DNA of 64,000 bases from Flavobacteriales bacterium (lineage in GTDB: Bacteria > Bacteroidota > Bacteroidia > Flavobacteriales_F > PHOS-HE28): contig JADIYA010000009.1 of the NCBI GenBank assembly GCA_016705545.1, positions 62,001 to 126,000 of the forward strand, in the 5' to 3' direction. Below, one piece after another: positions 28,893-37,653 of the stretch (the first letter of the stretch is position 1; every line of letters starts with the position of its first letter). The notes under the pieces were generated by a model. That model had not been told where the DNA came from. It did not search any database and saw nothing but the letters and a program-made list of their open reading frames with translations. The position numbers were made by a program, and so were the translations under genes.

Positions 28893-30446
28893 ATGAGAGC
28901 ACTTAGCGTTTGTATTGGACTAGCTACTGTTGGTGGATTCGCTCAAGGACAGCCGACATTTGAAAGACTGTTAGACTGCAGCGGTTCTTATCAAGCGAGC
29001 CTCACCGAGCTGGCCAGCCATAATGTGCTAGTGGATGTTGCGTGGGGGCCCGGCATTACGCTGATGGATCCCTCAGGGAATGTCATTCATTCAAATTCCT
29101 TCTGGAGCGATTCGGTGCTGGGGATTGGCGCCATAAGGATGTATTCCGAGAACGAATTCTACTTCACGACCGGCTATATGCAGGCATCATGCCCATTCCC
29201 AGGGTCGGGAGGTGGTCGGCTCAACCCTGGTATAGGAAAGATGGATTCGCTCGGAAATGTCCTGAGCCTCCATCACTATGCGCTCAATTCGGATTGCTAC
29301 AACTACGCGGGTAACCTGGAACTTGTCAGCAACAAGAACGTGCTGATGTGGGGTGCCGAGGACCTCTTCTTCGCGCTCAAAGTTGACTCAACCATGGCCC
29401 CAGTATGGGCCAGACGCTTCGGTGAAGAGGGCAGCTTCCGTTTCATCAAGGAACTCCCGAGCGGCGACCTGCTCGCAGGGTTTGACCTGCCAACTGCAGG
29501 GGCCTCAGTCGCTCGCTTGGATGCCAACGGCAATTTCATCTGGTGCAAGAGCTACATGCGGCCCTTGGGCCGGATGCATGATGCCATCGTGGAGTCCGAT
29601 AGTTCTTTCATTATTACCGGATTCACCAGCAACACGAACGCGAAGCTGTTCATGATGGAGTTGGATGGTGATGGCGAGGTGCAATGGTGCCACGGTTATG
29701 GCAGCGGCGCGTATGACTGGTACACGCCGCAATGGTCACAGTTGGAACGGACGTTGGACGGCAATTACGCGGTGCTGGCTACACTTGGCCAAGGGGGCTT
29801 CTTCTTCCGCCCCTTTCTCATGAAGACTGACCTGAACGGCGACACGCTATGGGCCCGATCCGTGGGCGCTGATGGGTATATCTACCACACACGCGACCTC
29901 CTTGTTGCCTCGGATGGCGGTTATGTTTTCAGCGGTGTCGTCTGGGGCGATCTTCCGGACTTGAACAGCGGCCTGCTTTTCATCGTCGAGACAGATTCGC
30001 AGGGGGCGTTTTCATGGTTGAGCCGAACGCATACGGTTCAGCTCTACGATCTCTTCCCTACCGATAGCAGCTTTACGCTCACCTCAATCGATGGCGCCAC
30101 CATGCACCAAGCATTCGTGAGCGATACTACTTACGCGCCGCTCACAGTTTATGACGCCTGCGAAGTGGCCAATGCGTTCCGCCCCTACCCAGACTACAAA
30201 CGCGAGCGCATGCGTGTGCGCCCCAACCCCAATACCGGCCGCTTCACCGTGCAGTTCACAGACCCGCTCATGGCGGAGAGCTATTATAGCGTGTACGATG
30301 GCATGGGCAAATTGCTTTACCAGCGCCCGCTGCGCACCGGCGCCACGCTGGAGGAGGTGGATCTATCGCGCTTCGGCGCGGGCACCTACGTAATCCGCTT
30401 CACGGATAAGGAGGGGAGCTGTTACGAAAGGGTGGTGGTGGAGTAG
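28893..30446 (+). CDS. Secreted T9SS type A sorting domain protein
   Basis: 517 aa. The signal peptide is MRALSVCIGLATVGGFAQGQ. The body is a repeat protein with blade-like motifs of ~50-60 residues ('FALKVDSTMAPVWARRFGEEGSF', 'ARLDANGNFIWCKSY', 'LMKTDLNGDTLWARSVG'), consistent with a beta-propeller of the kind that often precedes T9SS tails. The last ~80 residues begin 'MRVRPNPNTGRFTVQF', then 'YSVYDGMGKLLYQRPL' and 'FGAGTYVIRFTDKEG', ending in a V-V-V strand: a canonical type-A sorting domain. It starts 3 bp after the hydrolase-like gene, so the two are probably co-transcribed. Confidence 0.85.
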   Translation: MRALSVCIGLATVGGFAQGQPTFERLLDCSGSYQASLTELASHNVLVDVAWGPGITLMDPSGNVIHSNSFWSDSVLGIGAIRMYSENEFYFTTGYMQASCPFPGSGGGRLNPGIGKMDSLGNVLSLHHYALNSDCYNYAGNLELVSNKNVLMWGAEDLFFALKVDSTMAPVWARRFGEEGSFRFIKELPSGDLLAGFDLPTAGASVARLDANGNFIWCKSYMRPLGRMHDAIVESDSSFIITGFTSNTNAKLFMMELDGDGEVQWCHGYGSGAYDWYTPQWSQLERTLDGNYAVLATLGQGGFFFRPFLMKTDLNGDTLWARSVGADGYIYHTRDLLVASDGGYVFSGVVWGDLPDLNSGLLFIVETDSQGAFSWLSRTHTVQLYDLFPTDSSFTLTSIDGATMHQAFVSDTTYAPLTVYDACEVANAFRPYPDYKRERMRVRPNPNTGRFTVQFTDPLMAESYYSVYDGMGKLLYQRPLRTGATLEEVDLSRFGAGTYVIRFTDKEGSCYERVVVE

Positions 30447-30525
30447 TGGCTGACCGCTCCGCGCCCGGCGCTCAGGCGAACGCTTCATCCGCTTGCGCTT
30501 CCTTTGCCCACGACCGCCTCGCGCC

Positions 30526-31164
30526 ATGACCCTCTCCTCCGCCCTGCTCGACCATGCCGTGGATCAACTGGCCACTTTGCCCGGCATCGGCCGGCGCACG
30601 GCCATGCGGCTCGCCTTGGAGCTGCTGCGCCGCGAACCGCAGGAGGTGGCGCGCTTCACCGAGGCCATCCGTCGCATGCGCGACGAGCTGCGCCGCTGCT
30701 CCCGGTGCTGCAACATCAGCGATGAAGAGCAATGCGCCATCTGCCGCGACCCGCGCCGTGACGCCGGCCTGATCTGCGTGGTGGAGGACATCCGCGACGT
30801 GATCGCGATCGAGGCCACGCGGCAATTCAATGGCCTGTACCACGTTCTGGGCGGCGTGATCAGCCCCATGGAAGGCATCGGCCCCGACGAACTGAATGCC
30901 GCGGAACTGTTCGATCGCGTGCGCCAGGAGAGCATCGCACCGAACGAAGCGCGGGTGAAAGAGGTGGTGCTTGCCCTCGGCGGCACCCTGGAGGGCGATA
31001 CAACGGCCTTCTACCTGAACCGCCGCTTGAACGAGATGGGCGTGCTGGTCACCACCATTGCGCGCGGCATCAGCGTGGGGTCGAACCTGGATCAGGCCGA
31101 TGAAGCCACCCTCGGCAGGAGCATCGTGGACCGGAAGCCGTACGAGCAATTGATGAAGCGATGA
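30526..31164 (+). CDS. recR: Recombination mediator RecR
   Basis: 212 aa from ATG 30526 (MTLSSALLDHAVDQLATLPGIGRRTAMRLAL); an 11-codon upstream extension is not conserved. Order: a helix-hairpin-helix 'LATLPGIGRRTA', a four-Cys zinc finger 'CSRCCNISDEEQCAICRDP' (about 57-75), a Toprim domain 'LICVVEDIRDVIAIEATRQF' and a Walker-B-like terminal segment 'ISVGSNLDQADEATLGRSIVDRKP'. RecR works with RecO/RecF to load RecA at gapped DNA. It overlaps the following glycosyltransferase by 4 bp. Confidence 0.96.
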   Translation: MTLSSALLDHAVDQLATLPGIGRRTAMRLALELLRREPQEVARFTEAIRRMRDELRRCSRCCNISDEEQCAICRDPRRDAGLICVVEDIRDVIAIEATRQFNGLYHVLGGVISPMEGIGPDELNAAELFDRVRQESIAPNEARVKEVVLALGGTLEGDTTAFYLNRRLNEMGVLVTTIARGISVGSNLDQADEATLGRSIVDRKPYEQLMKR

Positions 31165-33101
31165 AGCTCAGCGTCATCATCGTCAATTACAACGTGCGGG
31201 CGTACCTGGAGCAATGCCTGCGCACGGTGTTCAAGGCGCTGGAGGGGATCAACGGCGAAGTGTTCGTGGTGGACAACCAGAGCACCGACGGCAGCGTGGA
31301 GATGGTGCGCGAGAAATTCCCGCTGGTAAAACTGATCGCGAATGCGGAGAACGTGGGCTTCAGCCGCGCGAACAACCAGGCCATCCGCGCCAGCATCGGT
31401 GAGCATGTCCTTTTGCTCAACCCCGACACGGTGGTGGGCGAGGATGTCTTCCGCAAGGTGCTCGCATTCCTCGATGCGCACCCGAAGGCGGGCGGCCTGG
31501 GCGTGCGCATGATCGATGGCACTGGCCACTTCCTGCCGGAGAGCAAGCGTGGACTGCCCACGCCTGCCGTGGCCTTCTACAAGATCATCGGCCTCACGCG
31601 CTTGTTCCCGCGCAGCCGTGTCTTCGGCCGCTACCACCTTGGCCATCTCCCCGAGCACGAGGCCGCGCGCATCGAGATCCTCTCTGGTGCCTGCATGTTC
31701 CTGCGGCGCAAGACCCTCGACGAAGTGGGCCTGCTCGACGAGAGCTTCTTCATGTACGGCGAGGACATCGACCTCAGCTACCGCATCACACTTGGTGGTT
31801 ACGAGAACTGGTACTTCCCCGAGGCGCGCATCATCCACTACAAGGGCGAGAGCACCAAGAAGAGCAGCGTGAACTACGTGTTCGTGTTCTACAATGCCAT
31901 GGCCATCTTCGCCCAGAAGCACTTCACGCGGCGCCGCACCGACGTGCTGGGCATGCTCATCACCGGCAGCATCTACCTCAGCGCCGCTGGCGCCATCGTG
32001 ATGCGTTTCCTGCGCCGCGCCTTGCTGCCCATGACCGATGCGCTGATGGGCCTGGTCATCCTGTTCGGCTGGTCGCTCTTCATGGGCAAGACGGGCCTGT
32101 TCATGCAGCAGCTCACGGACCTCGCCCTCCCTTTCGGGCTCTCTCTGGCCGTGATCGGCATCGTGGGCGGCTACGACCTGCCTGTGCGCCTGATCAATGT
32201 GCTCAAGGCCACTGCGGCGATCTTCATCGGGCTGCTGCTCTGGTTCCGGCCCTTCGGAGCGAGCAATTTCCTCGAAGAGATCTTCCATGAATTCGAGTGG
32301 ACGATCATCGGCCTGTGGACAGGGACCTCACTTGTGGCTGGCCTCGCCTCGCGGCTCCTGCTCCATCTGCTCCGCACCAAACCATACAGCCTGCGCACCC
32401 TCGACCGCAAGCGTGTGCTGGCCATCGGAAGTTCCGAAGAGCGCAAGCAAGCATTGGCGCTGCTTTGGCAAACGCACTTCGGCCTTGGGCGCCAGAAGCA
32501 GCTTGAGCCGCAGGATGTGCTGGCGGCCGATGCTGACGAGGCCATCCGCCGGAAGATCCGGAAGCATGGCATCGATGAGGTGGTGTTCTGCGCGAATGAC
32601 CTTTCATGGGCCCGCATCATCGCACTCATCGAGGGATTGCGGCACGCCGGCGTGATGGTCAAGATCGCCCAGCCCGGCAGCGAGCACATCATCGGTCCCA
32701 ACAGCGTGGAGAGCCTGCACGACCTGGACCTCATGGAGCCCCATGCCGTGAATGGCGATAGTGCCCGTCGTTCCAAGCGGCTCTTCGATGTGGTGATGGC
32801 GCTGGCATTGCTGGCCGCTTGGCCTGTTGCCGCCTGGTTCGTGGCGGACAAAGCAGGCCTGCTGAGCAATGCTTGGAACGTGCTCCTGGGCCAGCGCAGC
32901 TGGGTGGGCTATCGGCCGGGTGCTGAGCGGAGCCTGCGATTGCCCCAACTGCGCGCGGGCATCATCGACCCGCTGCCCACTGTGGCATCTCCCACCGCGG
33001 CCATGACCTTGCGGGCCAACACCGCATACGCCAAGGACTACAGCCCGATCAACGACCTGGAATTGCTGGTGCGCGGGTTCAAGAAGCTGGGTGATCAATA
33101 G
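31161..33101 (+). CDS. GT2 glycosyltransferase fused to membrane and sugar-transferase-like domain
   Basis: 646 aa. The N-terminal ~270 residues are a GT2 (rhamnosyltransferase-like) enzyme: 'LSVIIVNYNVRAYLEQCL', 'VFVVDNQSTDGS', 'LLNPDTVVGEDV' (DxD-type) and 'LDESFFMYGEDIDLSYRI'. About five hydrophobic helices follow (about 280-420), then a Rossmann-like 'RVLAIGSSEERKQAL' region. The C-terminal stretch from 'SKRLFDVVMALALLAAWPVA' resembles bacterial polyprenyl sugar transferases ('LGQRSWVGYRPG') but lacks most of their catalytic core. It probably acts at the inner membrane in surface-glycan assembly. Confidence 0.8.
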   Translation: MKLSVIIVNYNVRAYLEQCLRTVFKALEGINGEVFVVDNQSTDGSVEMVREKFPLVKLIANAENVGFSRANNQAIRASIGEHVLLLNPDTVVGEDVFRKVLAFLDAHPKAGGLGVRMIDGTGHFLPESKRGLPTPAVAFYKIIGLTRLFPRSRVFGRYHLGHLPEHEAARIEILSGACMFLRRKTLDEVGLLDESFFMYGEDIDLSYRITLGGYENWYFPEARIIHYKGESTKKSSVNYVFVFYNAMAIFAQKHFTRRRTDVLGMLITGSIYLSAAGAIVMRFLRRALLPMTDALMGLVILFGWSLFMGKTGLFMQQLTDLALPFGLSLAVIGIVGGYDLPVRLINVLKATAAIFIGLLLWFRPFGASNFLEEIFHEFEWTIIGLWTGTSLVAGLASRLLLHLLRTKPYSLRTLDRKRVLAIGSSEERKQALALLWQTHFGLGRQKQLEPQDVLAADADEAIRRKIRKHGIDEVVFCANDLSWARIIALIEGLRHAGVMVKIAQPGSEHIIGPNSVESLHDLDLMEPHAVNGDSARRSKRLFDVVMALALLAAWPVAAWFVADKAGLLSNAWNVLLGQRSWVGYRPGAERSLRLPQLRAGIIDPLPTVASPTAAMTLRANTAYAKDYSPINDLELLVRGFKKLGDQ

Positions 33102-33126
33102 CCAGATAGGTCGTTAGGCAGGTGGT

Positions 33127-33134
33127 TACATTTG
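33127..33134 (+). promoter_or_regulatory. -7 promoter element (TACATTTG)
   Basis: Exact match to TAnnTTTG, followed by GCCGCG, 27 bp upstream of the E2 gene ATG. No clear TTG at -33. Confidence 0.6.
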
Positions 33135-33161
33135 GCCGCGCCCCAACCGGGCACCAGCGCC

Positions 33162-34505
33162 ATGTCCCAGATTGAGATCCTGCTGCCCAAGATGGGCGAG
33201 AGCGTCGCAGAGGCCACCATCACCAAATGGCTGAAGAAGCCCGGCGATGCAGTCGCTGCCGACGAGCCGATCGTGGAGATCGCCACCGACAAGGTGGACA
33301 GTGAGGTGCCAGCGCCGGAGGCCGGCATCCTCAGTGAACAGCTGGTGAACGAAGGGGACGTGGTGAAAGTGGGCCAGCCCATCGCGCGCATCGGCACGGC
33401 AGCGGGTGCAAGCGCTCCTGCGGCAGCACCTGCTGCACCGGTTCCTGCGGCAGCGAAACCAGCGCCCGTGGCCAAAGCAGTTGCAGCGAGCAACGGGCAC
33501 GCTGCCCCGGCTCTGGTGGAGGCCTCAGGCCCGGTGGCACGGACGGGTCCGAGCGGCAAGTTCTATAGCCCTCTGGTTCGCAACATCGCACAAAGCGAAG
33601 GCGTGTCCATGGCCGAACTGGAGTCCATCGCAGGATCAGGCGAGGGCGGCCGCGTAACGAAAAAGGACATCCTCGATTACCTGCCTGCCCGTGGTGGAGC
33701 AGCCATCCCGGCCCCGATCACCGCAGCGCCGATAGCTCCTACGGCCCCAGCTGCTGCCGCGGCAACTCCGGCACCACCTGCTGTTTCCGCCGCCGCAGGT
33801 GATGAACTCATCGAAATGGACCGCATGCGCCGCTTGATCGCCGACCATATGGTGATGAGCAAGCGCACCAGTCCGCACGTCACCAGCTTCGTAGAGGCGG
33901 ACGTTACCAACCTGGTGCTCTGGCGCGAGAAGGTGAAGAAGGCCTTTGAGCAGCGCGAGGGTGAGAAACTCACCTTCACCCCGGTCTTCATCATGGCCAT
34001 CGTGCAGGCCATCAAGGAGATGCCCATGGTGAACGTGCAGGTCGACGGCTACACCATCATCCGGAAGAAGGACATCAACATCGGCATGGCGGCAGCCCTC
34101 CCATCGGGCAACTTGATCGTGCCAGTGATCAGGAACGCCGACCAACTGAATCTGGTAGGCCTCGCCAAACGGGTGAATGACCTGGCCAACCGGGCACGTG
34201 CCGGCAAACTGCTCCCTGACGAGGTGGCCGGGGGCACCTACACCGTGACGAATGTGGGCACCTTCGGGAATGTGCTCGGCACCCCGGTGATCAACCAGCC
34301 CCAAGTGGCGATCATGGCCACTGGCGCCATCCGCAAGAAGCCGGCGGTGATCGAGACCCCCTCCGGCGACATGATCGCCATACGCCATCAGATGTTCCTG
34401 AGCCATAGCTATGATCATCGCGTTGTGGATGGCGCCTTGGGCGGCCGCTTTGTTCGGCGCGTAGCCGATATCCTGGAAGCCTGGAACATGGATCAGCCTT
34501 GGTGA
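33162..34505 (+). CDS. 2-oxo acid dehydrogenase E2 (dihydrolipoyl acyltransferase)
   Basis: 447 aa from ATG 33162 (MSQIEILLPKMGESVAEATI). Lipoyl domain with Lys44 in 'EIATDKVDSE', an Ala/Pro-rich linker (about 80-125), a peripheral subunit-binding domain 'FYSPLVRNIAQSEGVSMAEL' (about 145-185) and a second Ala/Pro linker. The catalytic core starts near 225 and carries the active-site 'SHSYDHRVVDGALGGRFV' near 420. This is the E2 core of a 2-oxo acid dehydrogenase complex; branched-chain or 2-oxoglutarate specificity cannot be fixed from sequence alone. E1 and E3 are not in the window. It has its own promoter. Confidence 0.93.
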   Translation: MSQIEILLPKMGESVAEATITKWLKKPGDAVAADEPIVEIATDKVDSEVPAPEAGILSEQLVNEGDVVKVGQPIARIGTAAGASAPAAAPAAPVPAAAKPAPVAKAVAASNGHAAPALVEASGPVARTGPSGKFYSPLVRNIAQSEGVSMAELESIAGSGEGGRVTKKDILDYLPARGGAAIPAPITAAPIAPTAPAAAAATPAPPAVSAAAGDELIEMDRMRRLIADHMVMSKRTSPHVTSFVEADVTNLVLWREKVKKAFEQREGEKLTFTPVFIMAIVQAIKEMPMVNVQVDGYTIIRKKDINIGMAAALPSGNLIVPVIRNADQLNLVGLAKRVNDLANRARAGKLLPDEVAGGTYTVTNVGTFGNVLGTPVINQPQVAIMATGAIRKKPAVIETPSGDMIAIRHQMFLSHSYDHRVVDGALGGRFVRRVADILEAWNMDQPW

Positions 34506-34529
34506 CCTGGGCCACCAAAGGATAAATTC

Positions 34530-34537
34530 TACTTTAG
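34530..34537 (+). promoter_or_regulatory. -7 promoter element (TACTTTAG)
   Basis: One mismatch from TAnnTTTG, 33 bp before the PorE-like gene start. Confidence 0.5.
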
Positions 34538-34570
34538 CCCCAATTCCCCAGAACCGAACGCGCAAAGCCG

Positions 34571-36808
34571 ATGACCCCACGCTACCGTAGTCTTCTCGCC
34601 GCCGCATTCACCGTGCTCTCCACGGTGTCAATGGCCCAAGGGGGCAATACCTCTTTCAACTGGAAGTTCGAAGAGGCCTCGAAGCTGATGGAGGAGAAGC
34701 TCTACAACCAGGCCGCAGAGATCTGGAAGGAACTGGTGACCGAGCAGCCGGAAAACGCCAACCTGAATTATCGGCTGGGCCTGAGCTATTTCAGCTCTTT
34801 CAACCAAAAAGCCAAGGCGCTTCCTTACTTGGAGAAGGCATCTACGCTGCGCAAGGGAGGGAACTACGGCGGCTTCAACACCGCAGGCTACGATCCATTC
34901 GACCCGCGCGAGACCAATGCTCCAGTGGAAGTGGACTACTACCTGGGCAGGGCCTACCACCTCAACGAGAACTTCGATAAGGCTGATCTCTTCTACCAGA
35001 AGTTCCTCGACGGCGTTGATGCACGCCATGCCATCCGCCCGCTGGCGGTGCGCGGCAAGGAACAGACCGCCAACGCCCGTGAGCTGCGCAAGAACCCGCT
35101 GGGCTACCAGGTGAGCAATGTGGGCCCTGTGGTCAACAACGACCATCCCGATTTCAGCCCGGTGCTGTCCGTCGATGGCAACGCCCTGTTCTACACCTCA
35201 CGGCGCGTACGCCCGGACAGCTCGAACAAGAGCGTGCTCGATCCCATCGCGGGCATGCCTTACGAGAACATCTACGTGAGCTATAAGGACCGCGAAGGCA
35301 ACTGGCAGACCCCGGAACTGCTCAACATCAACCCCAGTGGCGCAGGTCACCTGGCCAGCGTGAACGTGGCCGCCGATGGACAGACGCTCTACATCTACCG
35401 CGATGATGGGGGTGATGGCAATATCTACGAGAGCAAGCTGGTCGGTGAGGTATGGACGGACCCCGTCCTCATGAGCAGCGACATCAATACGCGCTCTTGG
35501 GAAACGCACGGTGCCCTCACGGCCGATGGCAACACCTTCTACTTCATCAGCAATCGGCCGGGCGGGCAAGGCGGTCGCGACATCTATCGCGTGGTGCGCC
35601 TTCCGAATGGCCAATGGAGCAAGGCCCAGAACGTGGGCAACGTGGTGAATACGGCTTATGACGAAGACGGTGTGTTCATCCACCCCAATGGCCGCACCAT
35701 GTACTTCAGCAGCATCGGCCACAACAGCATGGGCGGGTTCGACATCTTCCAGACCGAACAGCAGGACGATGGTACTTGGACCCCGCCGGTGAACCTGGGC
35801 TACCCGCTGAACACCGTCGATGACGACGTCTTCTTCATCACCACCGCCGACGGCCGCCGCGGCTATTTCAGCAGCGACCAGATCGGCGGCTTCGGCGAGA
35901 AGGACATCTACTTCGTGGATCTGCCCAGCGAGATGGAAGCCGAAGGGTTGGCGGTGCTCAAGGGCTACATCATCCCTGCACCCGGTGAGGAATTGCCCCC
36001 GAGCACCATCCTCTACGTGACCGATAAGACCACCGGCGAGGTGAAGACCTATAAGCCGCGCCAGCGCGATGGCGTGTACGTGGCCATCCTCCCGCCCTGC
36101 CGCGAGTACAACCTCGACTACCGCGTGAACGACAAGACCGTGCACACGGAGGACATCTTCGTTGAGTGCGAGAGCTCCTATCAGGAGATCAACAAGGAGA
36201 TCTACCTCGCCCCGGTCTCTCTTGGCGGACCTGCCAGCATCGTGGACCTGCCCAAGGGCTCGCCTCCAGGAAAAAAGGAAACCGGTGTGCCGGTTACGCC
36301 GAAGGAGCCTGGCAAGGAGGGTATCGCGGAAACGGTGGAGACGATCAAGGATCCCGTGACCGGCAAGGAACGGCCCAAGACCGACGCCGAGAAAGAGAAG
36401 GAGAAGGTCGGGAAACACGTGGCCCCCGATGCCAGCTACGCGGATGAATTCGCCAAGTACTACGCCTACAACGTGAAGGACATCGATCAGGGCGATGAGC
36501 GTTGGAAGCAGTTCATTGACGTGGTGGTGAAGCTGATCGCAGAGAAAGGCGAGGCCCGGATCGTGATCGATGGCAGTGCGTCGAAAGTGCCCACCAAGAC
36601 CTTCGGCACCAACGAGAACCTGAGCAAGCAGCGGATGGAAGACGCCCGCAAGCGACTGGTAGAAGCAGTGCAGGCGCGTGGCAGCGACCCTAACAAGCTC
36701 ATGCTCGAAGCCGTGAACCATCTGGTGCAAGGCCCCCGCTACCAAGGCGACTACCAGAACACCGAGAAATACGGCAAGTTCCAATTCGTGAAGCTCAAAG
36801 CGCGGTAG
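34571..36808 (+). CDS. PorE-like OmpA family protein (TPR / PD40 propeller / CRD / OmpA)
   Basis: 745 aa. Signal peptide (1-22); TPR-type helices (about 28-165; 'ASKLMEEKLYNQAAEIWKEL', 'DYYLGRAYHLNENFDKADLFY'); a PD40/WD40-like beta-propeller (about 190-455; 'DFSPVLSVDGNALFYTSRR', 'GALTADGNTFYFISNRPGG', 'GGFDIFQTEQQDDG'); a carboxypeptidase-regulatory-like domain (about 465-560); a charged linker; and a divergent OmpA-like domain (about 620-745; 'ARIVIDGSASKVP', 'LSKQRMEDARKRL'). The same domain order occurs in PorE of the type IX secretion machinery, which links the translocon to peptidoglycan. Followed by a terminator. T9SS role inferred. Confidence 0.85.
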   Translation: MTPRYRSLLAAAFTVLSTVSMAQGGNTSFNWKFEEASKLMEEKLYNQAAEIWKELVTEQPENANLNYRLGLSYFSSFNQKAKALPYLEKASTLRKGGNYGGFNTAGYDPFDPRETNAPVEVDYYLGRAYHLNENFDKADLFYQKFLDGVDARHAIRPLAVRGKEQTANARELRKNPLGYQVSNVGPVVNNDHPDFSPVLSVDGNALFYTSRRVRPDSSNKSVLDPIAGMPYENIYVSYKDREGNWQTPELLNINPSGAGHLASVNVAADGQTLYIYRDDGGDGNIYESKLVGEVWTDPVLMSSDINTRSWETHGALTADGNTFYFISNRPGGQGGRDIYRVVRLPNGQWSKAQNVGNVVNTAYDEDGVFIHPNGRTMYFSSIGHNSMGGFDIFQTEQQDDGTWTPPVNLGYPLNTVDDDVFFITTADGRRGYFSSDQIGGFGEKDIYFVDLPSEMEAEGLAVLKGYIIPAPGEELPPSTILYVTDKTTGEVKTYKPRQRDGVYVAILPPCREYNLDYRVNDKTVHTEDIFVECESSYQEINKEIYLAPVSLGGPASIVDLPKGSPPGKKETGVPVTPKEPGKEGIAETVETIKDPVTGKERPKTDAEKEKEKVGKHVAPDASYADEFAKYYAYNVKDIDQGDERWKQFIDVVVKLIAEKGEARIVIDGSASKVPTKTFGTNENLSKQRMEDARKRLVEAVQARGSDPNKLMLEAVNHLVQGPRYQGDYQNTEKYGKFQFVKLKAR

Positions 36809-36832
36809 CAGCGGAGCTTGTGAAGAACTCAT

Positions 36833-36865
36833 GAGGCCCCGGTGATCCCGGGGCCTCCTCTTTCA
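36833..36865 (+). terminator. Rho-independent terminator
   Basis: A 10-bp perfect stem (GAGGCCCCGG with CCGGGGCCTC) has a 5-nt loop and a CTCTTTC tail, 24 bp after the PorE-like stop. Confidence 0.8.
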
Positions 36866-36879
36866 TGCACCTTCGTGGC

Positions 36880-37653
36880 ATGCCCCTTCAACTCGAACGC
36901 CCCCTCGCCTTCTTCGACCTGGAGACCACCGGCACCCGCATCGGCAAGGACCGCATCGTCCAGGTCGGCATCGTGCGCTTGATGCCCGACGGCGCCCGCA
37001 CGAGCTACCAGACCCTGGTGAATCCCCAGATGCCGATCCCTGCTGAAGCCACCGCCGTGCACGGCATCACCGACCTCGACGTGGCAATGGCACCGACGCT
37101 GGACGCCGTTGCGGAGGAGATCCTCAAGGAACTCGAAGGATGCGACCTCGCCGGTTTCAATGTGCTGCGCTTCGATGTGCCCTTCCTCGCTGAAGAGCTG
37201 TACCGCGTGGGCGTGGAATGGGATCATGCGAGCCTGCGGGTCGTGGATGTGCAGCGCATTTACCACCAGATGGAGCCGCGCAACCTGAGCGCTGCGCTCA
37301 AATTCTACTGCGGCCGTGAGCACGATGGCGCGCATGATGCGTTGGCCGATGTGGTGGCCACCGCCGATGTGCTGCTCGCACAATTGGAGCGCTATCCCGA
37401 CAAGCTGCAAGGCACCACGGACTTCCTCGGAGAGCTCAGCGGCGACCGCAAACGCAGCCCCGATGCCGCAGGCAAGCTCAAGTTCGATGACAATGGGAGC
37501 ATCTGCCTCACCTTCGGCAAGTACAACGGCTGGACGCTGGAGAACATCGGCCGCAACGACCCGGGCTACCTCCAGTGGCTGATGACCAAGGCTGAATTGC
37601 CCGGCAGCACCCTGGCCGTGATGCGCAATGCATTGGCTGATCTGAACGCATGA
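36880..37653 (+). CDS. DEDDh 3'-5' exonuclease, DnaQ-like
   Basis: 257 aa from ATG 36880 (MPLQLERPLAFFDLETTGT). DEDDh residues are all visible: 'FFDLETTG' (D, E), 'HGITDLDV', 'LAGFNVLRFDVPFLAEEL' (D) and 'HDGAHDALADV' (H, D). The C-terminal ~60 residues, 'LTFGKYNGWTLENIGRNDPGYLQWLM', form the small exodeoxyribonuclease-X-type C-terminal module. Family members trim 3' ends of single-stranded DNA in repair or proofreading. Its stop overlaps the FAH hydrolase start by 4 bp. A CACCTTCG sequence six bases before the ATG may be its promoter. Confidence 0.9.
   Translation: MPLQLERPLAFFDLETTGTRIGKDRIVQVGIVRLMPDGARTSYQTLVNPQMPIPAEATAVHGITDLDVAMAPTLDAVAEEILKELEGCDLAGFNVLRFDVPFLAEELYRVGVEWDHASLRVVDVQRIYHQMEPRNLSAALKFYCGREHDGAHDALADVVATADVLLAQLERYPDKLQGTTDFLGELSGDRKRSPDAAGKLKFDDNGSICLTFGKYNGWTLENIGRNDPGYLQWLMTKAELPGSTLAVMRNALADLNA

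Noticed and set aside
35198..36832. 544-codon minus-strand frame opposite the PorE-like gene
   Set aside because: His/Val-rich shadow of an intact plus-strand gene.
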